Assembly: GCA_016742095.1 (NCBI GenBank)
Contig: JACVCJ010000016.1
Span: 1 to 64,000 of the forward strand
DNA: 64,000 bases
From: Bacteroidia bacterium
Lineage (GTDB): Bacteria; Bacteroidota; Bacteroidia; CAIKAF01
Direction: 5' to 3'
A program made the position numbers and the translations under genes. The notes beneath the pieces were generated by a model. It was given only the letters and a program-made list of their open reading frames with translations. It was not told where the DNA came from and made no database searches. Shown piece after piece: positions 43,285 through 51,439 of this stretch (the first letter of the stretch is position 1; every line of letters begins with the position of its first letter).

Positions 43285-44084
43285 TGAAATACCTGTTCAT
43301 ATTCCTCTTCTGCGGGGGACTCTGTACGTCTGTACAGGCCCAGTCGCCGAAAGATACGGTACTTGTGGTAGATAAGGAGACCGTGGAACTGCTGCAGCTG
43401 CTGCATCCCCGGTTCTTTTATTCGCCCGATTCCTCGGTATTCGCTTCCAACCTGCAGAAATACCTGCTGCAGGATATGATACTGTGCGAAGAACAGCGCG
43501 CCACACTGGAAAAGGATTCGGCACTGAACCAGCGCTATGCAAGGTTCATGGAACTGGCCGCCCTGCATTTCTGGGCGAATGAGATACGCAAAAATTCGGT
43601 AAAGCAGGAGCCGGGCGAGACGGAGATACGGCAGTACTACGAAGCGCACAGGGAAAATTTCCGTACACCGTACGTTTTTACATTCTACCAGGCCTGGACA
43701 CCCGGGGAGGCTGCCGGGAGCGATGAGGCCGTAAAGGAACTGCAACGCCGTCTGAAACTCTGGAAACAGGGCAACCCGGATGCCGGTAAAATGCAGCTGG
43801 GACAAACGGCCCTGAACCTGGAACAGCGCGTAGGCATAAGTACCGATAACCCGCTGTACCCGCTGCTGCTAAAGACCGGCCTGATGGAAGTGTCGGAGCC
43901 CTTTACCGTAGGTACGCACACCGTGTACATTGCCCTTACGGAACGCAGCGGGGGCGAAGTGATGCCCTACGAAAGCGTGCGCGAGAACTGCCGTCAGCAG
44001 GTACTGAACCTGAAAATGGCCGAACAGGAACAAAATATGCGTATACAGATGGAACGCATTACCCTAATCAATAATGTAAAGTGA
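43284..44084 (+). CDS. Parvulin-like peptidyl-prolyl isomerase / chaperone
   Basis: Periplasmic SurA/PrsA-like protein, 266 aa. Signal peptide MKYLFIFLFCGGLCTSVQAQ, a helical chaperone part (LLQDMILCEEQRATLEKDSALNQRYARFMELAALHFW), then EPGETEIRQYYEAHRENFRTPYVFTFYQA leading into a degenerate parvulin domain (~115-245), and a C-terminal helix. The usual parvulin catalytic motifs are weak, so it may act mainly as a chaperone. It is sandwiched, with one-base overlaps on both sides, between two secreted-protein genes, which suggests it folds one or both during export. Confidence 0.78.
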   Translation: MKYLFIFLFCGGLCTSVQAQSPKDTVLVVDKETVELLQLLHPRFFYSPDSSVFASNLQKYLLQDMILCEEQRATLEKDSALNQRYARFMELAALHFWANEIRKNSVKQEPGETEIRQYYEAHRENFRTPYVFTFYQAWTPGEAAGSDEAVKELQRRLKLWKQGNPDAGKMQLGQTALNLEQRVGISTDNPLYPLLLKTGLMEVSEPFTVGTHTVYIALTERSGGEVMPYESVRENCRQQVLNLKMAEQEQNMRIQMERITLINNVK

Positions 44085-45562
44085 TGAATATACTTAAATA
44101 CAGCGCTTCCCTTGCAGCTATGTTATTGCTGATGCCGGCCTTACAAGCACAAAACGCCCGCCTGGTATTGTCCGGGGCGGCCGTACGCCTGAACAGCAAC
44201 GGAGCGTCTGCACAGATCGTACTGCAGAACGCCAACTGGGAGAACAACGCTTCCACGGCCTCTTTTGTACCGGGAACGGGCACCGTTCTTTTCAGCGGCG
44301 GCACTACGGCACTGCTGGGCGGTACGCAGAACAGCGCCTTTTATAACCTTACAAGCAGTAAAAGCGGCGCGGAACTGCAGCTGAACCGGGACATCAGTGT
44401 GAGCAACCTGGCTACCCTGGGCGCCGGCGATATCAATCTGCAGAATGCACAGATGGACCTGCTTACGACCGGCAGCCTCAGTGGAGAGGTATATCCTTCG
44501 GGCCGCCGTGTGTATTGTGCCGATAACCAGAACGGACGCATACGCGCGGTACGCAGCCTTACGGCGGGCGCGAACAACGATATTGCCGGACTGGCCCTGA
44601 GCCTGACGGTTAGCGGCGCGGCTCCCGGTTCTACCACGCTTTTCCGCGGGCACGACCGGCAGACCAGCACGGCCTTTGTGGGCGCCGGTACTTCCATCGG
44701 ACGCTATTACGACATTACGCCGACCGTAAGCAGCGGGTATACCTATACCTTCGATTTCCGTTACCATGAACTGGAACTGTACGGCATAGCCGAAAGCAAT
44801 TTCCTGTTCTACCGCTCCCCCTCTTACGGCATAACCACAAGCGACTGGGAAGAGTGGGGCGGAAGTCCGGCCGGACCACTGACCCCGGGTTACCCGACGG
44901 CAGGCACGGCCAGCCAGAACAGCGCTGCCAATGTGGTAAGCCTGTCGGGGATAAACAGCTTTTCGCGCTGGACACTGAGCAATGCCCTTACAACGCCGCT
45001 GCCCATTGAACTGGGCAGTTTTACGGCCGCCTGCGACCAGGGACAGGTGCAACTGCAATGGAGCACCGTTTCTGAAGTGAACAATGCTTATTTTACCATT
45101 GAACGCAGCGCCGACAGCCAGAACTGGGAGATACTGGGCGAAGTACCCGGGGCGGGAAACAGCAACAGCCAGCTGCAATACGGTCTTACAGACCCGCGTC
45201 CGTTCACGGGCATGTCGTACTACCGGCTGAAACAGACCGATTACAACGGAGATCATGAAGTGTTCGCCCCGCTGAGCATTCCCTGTGACCCTGCCGGGGA
45301 GAAGGGCCTGCTGCTTTTCCCGAACCCGGCCGACCAGGCTTTCACAGCCCGCTTTATAGTAACGGAAGCCTTTACAGATGAACGTATCAGCCTGTTTGAT
45401 ATGACCGGAAGAAAAGTTTCTGAACGTTCAGTAAGTATTGAAGAAGGTGCTAATGAATATACGCAAACAGAACTTGGTATATTTATGCCCGGCGTATATA
45501 CCGTGCGCATTTCGGCAGGCAGCAAAACACTGTATACCGCTCCGCTGGTAATACGGCACTGA
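44084..45562 (+). CDS. T9SS-sorted surface protein
   Basis: About 492 aa from ATG 44084, which shares its A with the upstream stop. Signal peptide MNILKYSASLAAMLLLMPALQAQ; a beta-helix-like N-half (LVLSGAAVRLNSNGASAQIVLQNANW ... VLFSGGTTALLGGTQNSAFYNLTSS), a middle domain, and the same C-terminal T9SS module as the two giant proteins (LPIELGSFTAACDQGQVQLQWSTVSEVNNAYFTIERSADSQ ... LFPNPADQAFTARF). It is the last gene of the group and converges on the LytTR regulator gene, the stops being only a few bases apart (45562 and 45565). Confidence 0.85.
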   Translation: MNILKYSASLAAMLLLMPALQAQNARLVLSGAAVRLNSNGASAQIVLQNANWENNASTASFVPGTGTVLFSGGTTALLGGTQNSAFYNLTSSKSGAELQLNRDISVSNLATLGAGDINLQNAQMDLLTTGSLSGEVYPSGRRVYCADNQNGRIRAVRSLTAGANNDIAGLALSLTVSGAAPGSTTLFRGHDRQTSTAFVGAGTSIGRYYDITPTVSSGYTYTFDFRYHELELYGIAESNFLFYRSPSYGITTSDWEEWGGSPAGPLTPGYPTAGTASQNSAANVVSLSGINSFSRWTLSNALTTPLPIELGSFTAACDQGQVQLQWSTVSEVNNAYFTIERSADSQNWEILGEVPGAGNSNSQLQYGLTDPRPFTGMSYYRLKQTDYNGDHEVFAPLSIPCDPAGEKGLLLFPNPADQAFTARFIVTEAFTDERISLFDMTGRKVSERSVSIEEGANEYTQTELGIFMPGVYTVRISAGSKTLYTAPLVIRH

Positions 45563-45564
45563 TC

Positions 45565-46248
45565 TCAGAGCGGTTTTATGCGTTCCATCAGCAGGGACCT
45601 GTGCGCGCGGCTTACCGGTATGGCCCGGTCCCCGATGGTGATGGCGGTATCTTCGATATTGTTGATCTTGGAAATATTCACGATAAAGGCCCGGTGCACC
45701 TTTACAAAATCGGGCAGGTCCAGTTTTTCGATCATGGCCTTGATGGTACCGTGTACTACATATTTCTGGTTTTTGTCCATCACAAAGGCTACATAATCGC
45801 CGATGCTTTCGATGTACTGTATCTCTTTCAGCATCAGCTTTACCAGTTTGCCGTTGCTCTTGATGAATATGTATTCCTGGCCCGATCTGTTCTGGTCCTT
45901 CAGCTGTTTTTCCACACGTTCCACCGCTTTTTGCAGGCGGGGCAGGGTAACCGGTTTCTGTATATAGTCGGTAACATCGTGCTCAAAGGCCTGTATGGCG
46001 TATTCGGCCTTGGCGGTGGTAAAGATCACCTGGGGCAGGTTGCTGATGCTTTCTACCAGTTCCAGTCCGCTGAAATCGGGCATTTCTATATCCAGGAACA
46101 GAATATCGACCGTGTTTTTTTTCAGGTAGGCAATGGCGTCGATGGCATTATCGAATATGGCGGCAACTTCGAGTCCGGGGATCTTTTTGCATAAAAAATC
46201 GAGGCTGTGCAGGGCTACCTGGTCATCGTCAACAATAATCGCTTTCAT
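45565..46248 (-). CDS. LytTR-family response regulator
   Basis: Response regulator of 227 aa. Receiver domain (3-118): acidic Asp7-Asp8, phospho-acceptor Asp53 (ILFLDIEMPDFSG), Thr in FTTAKAEYAIQA and Lys in QKPVTLPRL. LytTR DNA-binding domain (~130-227): IFIKSNGKLVKLMLKEIQYIESIGDYVAF and VKVHRAFIVNISKINNIED. Its start overlaps the end of the hybrid kinase gene by four bases, so the two are translated together. Targets are probably direct repeats about two helical turns apart, such as those at 50742-50790 and 51061-51109 near the kinase's 5' end. Confidence 0.93.
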   Translation of the reverse strand: MKAIIVDDDQVALHSLDFLCKKIPGLEVAAIFDNAIDAIAYLKKNTVDILFLDIEMPDFSGLELVESISNLPQVIFTTAKAEYAIQAFEHDVTDYIQKPVTLPRLQKAVERVEKQLKDQNRSGQEYIFIKSNGKLVKLMLKEIQYIESIGDYVAFVMDKNQKYVVHGTIKAMIEKLDLPDFVKVHRAFIVNISKINNIEDTAITIGDRAIPVSRAHRSLLMERIKPL

Positions 46249-49200
46249 ACTAAACGGGTGTTTTGCAGTTGTACAAGACGGACCTCTTCGGCTTCGATCA
46301 GTGGAATAATTTTGTGGATCTGGTCCAGGAGAGGTTCCATCATATAAGGCAGGGGCATGAGTTCGGTTTCGGTTTTGGCCAGTTTGTTCTCCATGGTCAC
46401 AATGGACTGGTGTACCTGGGGCAGGCCGATGAGTACAAAGTTCGATTTTATCTTGTGGAGCAGACGGCGGGTCTCGGCCGTATCGTTGTTTTGCGCGGCC
46501 AGCTGTATCTTTTCGATCTCGGGCAGGTTAAAACGGCAGAAATTGGTAAAGGTCTGCTGCATGTATTCCAGGTCGTCGTGGAAATGCGCGCGGATCAGGT
46601 CCAGGGCAAAATCCTTCTGGAAGCGGTACATTTCGTCCTCGGCATCGTGTGTGCCGCCGAAGGGTTCTTTTACCAGTTCGGCCTTGAAATGGTCCTGGAT
46701 CAGCTGTATCAGTTCTTTTTCTTCGAAAGGTTTGGTGATGAAGCCGTCCATTCCGGCCTGTATGCAGCGTTCGCGTTCGCCTTTCACGGAGCCGGCGGTA
46801 ACCGCTATGATGGGCGTATGGGCACGTTTTTGTCTACGTTCTTCGGCGCGTATCAGCCCGGTGGCCGTAATGCCGTCCATTTCGGGCATCTGTATGTCCA
46901 TGATCACCAGGTCGGGCTGTCGTTCGCGGAACAGGGGCAGGGCTTCCGCGCCGTTCTGGGCCTCATCGATCACGATGCCGGTAAAGTTCTTTTCGATGAT
47001 CTTTTTCACCAGGCGCAGGTTCAGGATATTGTCTTCCACCACCAGTATACGTCTTTCGTTCAGGAAACGGTGTACGTTGCCGCTGTAGCCGGCGGGAGCT
47101 GCGTGTTTTTCCAGGGCGTTGTGCATGGTGTACAGCAGATCGTCGGCCGTGATGGGTTTTACCAGGTGTGCCGATATGCGCAGGCGTTTGCAGGCTTCGT
47201 TGATGGTACAGTCCTCTGCCGAACTGTGCAGCAGGATCACGGGTAGTTCGCGCAGGGACGCGCTGCGGTGTGCACGCAGGTTCTCAATGAACTCAATGCC
47301 ATTGGTCAGCGGCATGTGATAATCGACAAAGAGCAGTCCGGGCGTATTTTTTTCCAGCAGCAGGAAGGCTTCCTGGGCACTGCGGGCCAGCAGTACTTCC
47401 ATGCCGCGGTTGGCCAGTATGTTCTGCAGGATGATCTGGTTGTTCTCGTTATCGTCTACCACCAGCACCGAGCGTATATCGGGCAGACTGATGCCGGAAT
47501 CGGTATACACATAGTTTTCGAAGGGCAGCAGCAGGTCAAAGGAAAAGGTACTGCCTTCGTTCAGGGCGCTTTGCAGTTCGATATTGCCGCCCATCTTCTG
47601 TACCAGGTTGCGGCTGATGGCCAGTCCGAGCCCGCTGCCGCCGAATTTGCGGGTAATGGTGGCGTCGGCCTGTTCAAAGGCGCGGAAAATAATATGTTGC
47701 TGTTCGGGCGAAATACCGATGCCGGTATCGCGTACCGAAAAGTGAAAAATGCCTTCCCGGGGATGGCTGCCGGCGCTGAATGAAATGCTCAGTTCCACCT
47801 CGCCGTTATGTGTGAACTTAATGGCATTGGTAATGAGGTTCAGCAGTACCTGGCGTATGCGCACCTCGTCGCCGTACACGATGCGCGGTACCGAAGGCGC
47901 AATATTGATAAGTATTTCGAGCTGTTTGGAATAGGCCTGGTACTTGATCACTTCCATACAGAGCTCGGCGGTGCGCAGCAGGTCGAAGCGCTGTATGTCC
48001 AGTTCGAGCTTGTTGGCCTCGATCTTCGAAAAATCGAGGATATCGTTGATCAGGTTCATGAGCGTGACCGCGGAGGTATTTACGCTCTGCATATATTCGT
48101 TCTGTATGCCGTTGAGCGGGGTGGACTGCAGCAGGTTGGTAAAACCCACGATACCGTTGAGCGGCGTACGTATCTCGTGGCTCATATTGGCCAGGAAATC
48201 GCTTTTGGCCCGGTTGGCCTGTTCCAGGTCCAGTTCCAGCTGTTTGCGCATCACCGCTTCGGAAATGGACTCGGCAAAAGATTCCAGGATGGCGTTCTCG
48301 GCCGGTGTCCATATACGTTCGGTCTCGCAATCGTCAAAACCGATAAAACCCCAGAAACGCTCGTGGTGCATTACCGGGATCACCAGTACAGAACGTATGT
48401 CCTGCTGTTGCAGTATGCTTTTGGTACCTCCGTCCGGCATCTGTGATACCAGGGCGCTGAAGGACTGTCCCTGTTCCAGGGGCGCAAAGAACTCGGGCAT
48501 GGTATCGAACAGCAGGCCCTGCAGGTCGGGATTGCTGATCTGGGCGGAGGTATCGTCCGAACACCATTCGATCAGCTGACTGCAGCTGCGCTCCACGGGG
48601 TCGTTGCGGAAAAGATATACGCGGTTTACGCCGGTAGCCTCGCCGATAAAGGTAAAACAGCGGGCTATGGCCGGGATATAATCGGGATTTTTAAGCAGTT
48701 CTTTGGAAGAGGAGGCGATGGCGGCCAGCATTTTTTCTTTACGTTCCAGCTCGAGCGTAAGACTTTTGCGGGCGGTGATATCGCGCGAAGTGATGAGCCC
48801 GGTGCCCAGTTTTTCGGTGCTTTTATAGAATACGCCCGTTACATCGAGCCAGATCCAGCCTTTTTCGGGATGCTGGTAGCGGAATTCGGCTGAAATGCCG
48901 TTGCCCGGCGTGCGCATGGCCTCGCGGAAACGTTCGTGTACCGGCTGCCTCGAGTCGGCATCCACCAGTTCGAACACGCTGTTACCGATCACTTCGTCGC
49001 CCCGGCCGAACACGGTGTAGAACGAAGGCGAAACGTAGGTGATGCGGAACTCTTCGTTGATCTCGATCACCGCATCGCTGATGTTCTGCAGCATGTAGCG
49101 GCTGCGTTCCAGCTGCAGTTCGTAGTTCTTGCGCAGGGTAATGTCCTGGAAAATACCGCGGATCATGATCAGTTCGCCGTCCTCCCAGATCGGCTCGCCG

Positions 49201-50699
49201 GATACGCGCACCCATTTTTCGGTGCCTTTGGCCGAGATAAAACGGCATTCCGTATCAAAGGGCCGGCCGTTCACCAGCAGTTCGGTGCGCAGGCGTTTCA
49301 TTTTATCGCGGTAGTCCGGGTGATAAAAATGCATGCCTTTGCCCAGTTCGGGTACAAAGTTCTCGTCTACTTCGTAGATGCGGTATACTTCTTCGGTCCA
49401 TACCACCTGGTGGGTGGCAATATGCATTTCCCAGCCCCCGAGCTGACTGATGCGCTGGGCCTCGCTGAGCAGGGCCTTGCGTTTGTTCAGCTCTTCTTCG
49501 CGGCGTATGCGGTCGGTGATATCGCGGGCTTCGGGCAGCAGCAGGATCACTTTGCCCTGTTCGTTAAAGATCGGTTTTATGGAAAGGTCCACCACCGAAA
49601 GATTGCCCTGCGGACTGATGAACTGGGACTCGAAACGGGCCAGTTTACCGCGGGCGGCGCTGCGCACGGCTTTGCGTACCTTGCCGGTTTCGGCCGAATC
49701 GCGGAACCAGGGCGAATCCCAGAGTTTAAGCCCGATCACGGTCTCGTGCGTTACTTCGCCGTATTCGAGGGTGGTATCGTTTATTTCGAGTATGGTGCCG
49801 TCGGGGCTCATCAGGCCCGAGAACTGGAACGAGGAGTTGAACAGGGTACGAAAGCGGGTCTCCGTTTCCTTGATCTGGGAAAGGTTGGTGGCAATGCATA
49901 CATAACCGATGATCTCCTGTTTTTCGTTCACGATGGCGTTCACCGAAAGGTGCACGGGAATGGCGCTGCCGTCCTTGGCTATATAGGTCCACTCGCGGGA
50001 GTCGGCCGTATCGGCGCTTACCCCGGCCGTAAAAACGCCGAAGCCGCTTATTTTGGTTTTGCCGGCGCGGGTAAGCTGGGCGGCGCGCTGTTTTACCTCC
50101 GATTCTTTGTGGATGATGAGCGGCGTTACATTGCCGATCACTTCTTCGGCGGTGTAGCCCAGCAGTTTTTCGGCTCCTTTGTTAAAGAAGGTGATGATAC
50201 CCGAGACGTCGGTACCGATCATCGAAACTTCGGTGCTGGCATTGAGAATACCGTTCAGGTGGGTATTTACCATGCGCAGGCCGTTCTGGGCATGTTTTAT
50301 ATCACTGATGTTCACGATCTGTGATATAAAATGCAGGGGACGGCGGTTTTTATTGCGGATAAGCGATACGCCGAGCAATACCCAGACGATATCTCCGTTC
50401 TTGTGAAAGTAACGCTTTTCGATGGAATAGCTGTCGCGTTTGTTCTGCAGGGTTTCCTGCAACAGCAGCAGGTCGGCATCGAGGTCTTCGGGATAGGTAA
50501 TGTCCTGGAAGGTAAGGGCCAGGAATTCGCTTTCGGAATAGCCCAGCATGGCGCACAAGCGGTTGTTTACCTTAAGCCATTCGCCTTTGGTAGAAACAAG
50601 GGCCATACCGATGGTAGCGTGCTCGAATGCATTTTTAAAATGCAGTAACCCGGTATCGGTGTCCAGCTGAATCCGTTGTCCCGAAACATTGTCGACCAT
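46245..50699 (-). CDS. Multi-PAS hybrid sensor histidine kinase
   Basis: Large soluble-looking phosphorelay protein, about 1,484 aa from ATG 50699; an upstream GTG (50711) lies inside the probable ribosome-binding site GTGAGGA and is less likely. Domains in order: five PAS domains (~18-640), a GAF domain (~670-820), HisKA with phospho-His841 ([15 protein letters not shown]), HATPase ([19 protein letters not shown]), receiver 1 with Asp1126 ([14 protein letters not shown]), receiver 2 with Asp1268 ([13 protein letters not shown]) and a C-terminal HPt domain with His1415 ([13 protein letters not shown]). No transmembrane segment is obvious, so it senses a cytoplasmic signal through PAS/GAF. Its HPt domain presumably phosphorylates the adjacent LytTR regulator. 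Confidence 0.92.
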   Translation of the reverse strand: MVDNVSGQRIQLDTDTGLLHFKNAFEHATIGMALVSTKGEWLKVNNRLCAMLGYSESEFLALTFQDITYPEDLDADLLLLQETLQNKRDSYSIEKRYFHKNGDIVWVLLGVSLIRNKNRRPLHFISQIVNISDIKHAQNGLRMVNTHLNGILNASTEVSMIGTDVSGIITFFNKGAEKLLGYTAEEVIGNVTPLIIHKESEVKQRAAQLTRAGKTKISGFGVFTAGVSADTADSREWTYIAKDGSAIPVHLSVNAIVNEKQEIIGYVCIATNLSQIKETETRFRTLFNSSFQFSGLMSPDGTILEINDTTLEYGEVTHETVIGLKLWDSPWFRDSAETGKVRKAVRSAARGKLARFESQFISPQGNLSVVDLSIKPIFNEQGKVILLLPEARDITDRIRREEELNKRKALLSEAQRISQLGGWEMHIATHQVVWTEEVYRIYEVDENFVPELGKGMHFYHPDYRDKMKRLRTELLVNGRPFDTECRFISAKGTEKWVRVSGEPIWEDGELIMIRGIFQDITLRKNYELQLERSRYMLQNISDAVIEINEEFRITYVSPSFYTVFGRGDEVIGNSVFELVDADSRQPVHERFREAMRTPGNGISAEFRYQHPEKGWIWLDVTGVFYKSTEKLGTGLITSRDITARKSLTLELERKEKMLAAIASSSKELLKNPDYIPAIARCFTFIGEATGVNRVYLFRNDPVERSCSQLIEWCSDDTSAQISNPDLQGLLFDTMPEFFAPLEQGQSFSALVSQMPDGGTKSILQQQDIRSVLVIPVMHHERFWGFIGFDDCETERIWTPAENAILESFAESISEAVMRKQLELDLEQANRAKSDFLANMSHEIRTPLNGIVGFTNLLQSTPLNGIQNEYMQSVNTSAVTLMNLINDILDFSKIEANKLELDIQRFDLLRTAELCMEVIKYQAYSKQLEILINIAPSVPRIVYGDEVRIRQVLLNLITNAIKFTHNGEVELSISFSAGSHPREGIFHFSVRDTGIGISPEQQHIIFRAFEQADATITRKFGGSGLGLAISRNLVQKMGGNIELQSALNEGSTFSFDLLLPFENYVYTDSGISLPDIRSVLVVDDNENNQIILQNILANRGMEVLLARSAQEAFLLLEKNTPGLLFVDYHMPLTNGIEFIENLRAHRSASLRELPVILLHSSAEDCTINEACKRLRISAHLVKPITADDLLYTMHNALEKHAAPAGYSGNVHRFLNERRILVVEDNILNLRLVKKIIEKNFTGIVIDEAQNGAEALPLFRERQPDLVIMDIQMPEMDGITATGLIRAEERRQKRAHTPIIAVTAGSVKGERERCIQAGMDGFITKPFEEKELIQLIQDHFKAELVKEPFGGTHDAEDEMYRFQKDFALDLIRAHFHDDLEYMQQTFTNFCRFNLPEIEKIQLAAQNNDTAETRRLLHKIKSNFVLIGLPQVHQSIVTMENKLAKTETELMPLPYMMEPLLDQIHKIIPLIEAEEVRLVQLQNTRLV

Positions 50700-50741
50700 G
50701 TTTTTCCTCACTGATTACCCATAAAGAGGTAAATCTAAAGC

Positions 50742-50790
50742 AAATATCGTGATGTTTTGCCAAATATCGAAAAAGTTTCCCCAAACTTCG
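50742..50790. promoter_or_regulatory. Three phased direct repeats, first array
   Basis: AAATATCG at 50742-50749 and 50762-50769 and AAACTTCG at 50783-50790, spaced 20 and 21 bases (two helical turns each). The last copy is inside CCAAACTTCGAAAA, identical to the second array, and starts 40 bases before the -7 element of the following transcript. On the opposite strand the first copy overlaps GATATTTG, a probable -7 element of the hybrid kinase gene. This is the layout expected for a LytTR-type activator binding site. Confidence 0.6.
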
Positions 50791-50822
50791 AAAAAGCAGG
50801 CCTTATGTAGCGTTTCATGCCT

Positions 50823-50830
50823 TATATTTG
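50823..50830 (+). promoter_or_regulatory. -7 element of small transcript 1
   Basis: TATATTTG, perfect TAnnTTTG. At the place where TTTG (-33) should be the sequence is GCCT, so the promoter probably needs an activator. Confidence 0.6.
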
Positions 50831-50834
50831 AACT

Positions 50835-50941
50835 ATGGCAGGACAAATAGTCTGCCATAAGTTGTATAGATTATTGTTTGGTTCAACTCTCTGTCCTTAA
50901 TCAGTGAGGAAAAAAACTGCTTCGGGAGAAGCAGTTTTTTT
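50835..50941 (+). ncRNA. Candidate small RNA 1 (LytTR-linked)
   Basis: A ~105-nt unit between the -7 element and an intrinsic terminator. It starts with a 5' hairpin (TGGCAG ... CTGCCA, 50836-50857), continues with a core of 22 nt at 50862-50883 identical to the second unit, a 20-nt variable segment, the octamer GTGAGGAA (50904-50911) and the terminator stem AAACTGCTTC / GAAGCAGTTT. Bases 50898-50914 (TAATCAGTGAGGAAAAA) are identical to the leader of the neighbouring kinase mRNA. An ATG at 50835 opens a 21-codon frame (MAGQIVCHKLYRLLFGSTL...), so a leaderless micropeptide is the alternative reading. Confidence 0.55.
50912..50941 (+). terminator. Terminator of small transcript 1
   Basis: AAACTGCTTC-GGGA-GAAGCAGTTT followed by TTTTA; a textbook hairpin. 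Confidence 0.85.
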
Positions 50942-51060
50942 ATCTGTACCCTTTATCCCTCTGTAAATGATTCGCCCTCTATGCAACGGCTTTGCTTAAG
51001 CCTACTGTTTTCGTAGGGTATCAGGCCTTGAAAGTGCCGGAAATACGGGTATGCGGTACG

Positions 51061-51109
51061 GATTATCGAATACTTTTTCCAAGTATCGTAAAGAGTATAC
51101 CAAACTTCG
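51061..51109. promoter_or_regulatory. Three phased direct repeats, second array
   Basis: GATTATCG (51061-51068), AAGTATCG (51081-51088) and AAACTTCG (51102-51109), again spaced 20 and 21 bases. The third starts 39 bases before the next -7 element and lies in the same CCAAACTTCGAAAA string as in the first array. Equal spacing in both copies argues for a real protein-binding site. Confidence 0.6.
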
Positions 51110-51140
51110 AAAACTTAACGCGATCTACAGGCTTATGCAA

Positions 51141-51148
51141 TACCTTTG
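51141..51148 (+). promoter_or_regulatory. -7 element of small transcript 2
   Basis: TACCTTTG, perfect TAnnTTTG, again without a -33 TTTG. Confidence 0.6.
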
Positions 51149-51151
51149 GAT

Positions 51152-51268
51152 CAATGAACAACGGAAACGAACGTTTTTCAGGCTTGTATAGATTATTGTT
51201 TGGTTATCTTTCTGCTATCACGAACGTGAGGAAGAACAGCTGTTCCGAGAGGTCAGCTGTTTTTTTTG
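51152..51268 (+). ncRNA. Candidate small RNA 2 (LytTR-linked)
   Basis: A ~115-nt unit with the same order as the first: -7 element, a different 5' part (weak AACG / CGTT stem), the identical 22-nt core (51184-51205), a 20-nt variable segment, GTGAGGAA (51226-51233) exactly 42 nt from the core start as in copy 1, and a terminator stem AACAGCTG / CAGCTGTT with eight or more T. A frame from ATG 51154 shares the peptide LYRLLFG with copy 1 but runs through the terminator without a stop before the T-run, which favours an RNA function over a peptide. Rfam membership could not be tested. Confidence 0.5.
51234..51268 (+). terminator. Terminator of small transcript 2
   Basis: AACAGCTG, 11-nt loop, CAGCTGTT, then a run of T. 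Confidence 0.8.
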
Positions 51269-51276
51269 TACCAGGC

Positions 51277-51305
51277 TAAAAGAGCATCGTGTTACGGATG
51301 CTCTT
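51277..51305 (-). terminator. Probable terminator of the giant outer-membrane gene
   Basis: AAGAGCATC / GATGCTCTT, a 9-bp perfect stem with 8-nt loop; on the minus strand it is followed by TTTAG. It lies 135 bases past the stop at 51440. Confidence 0.55.
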
Positions 51306-51439
51306 CTAACCAAATTAAATATAAGAATAGGCATGATGTCACAGGACCCGCCTGTATATTGCCGGGGCAAAGTTCGTGAATAAAGCGTCAAAAACCTTGT
51401 TACAGAAATACTTTCACCTGTTCGGGGTAGATGCCGTCC

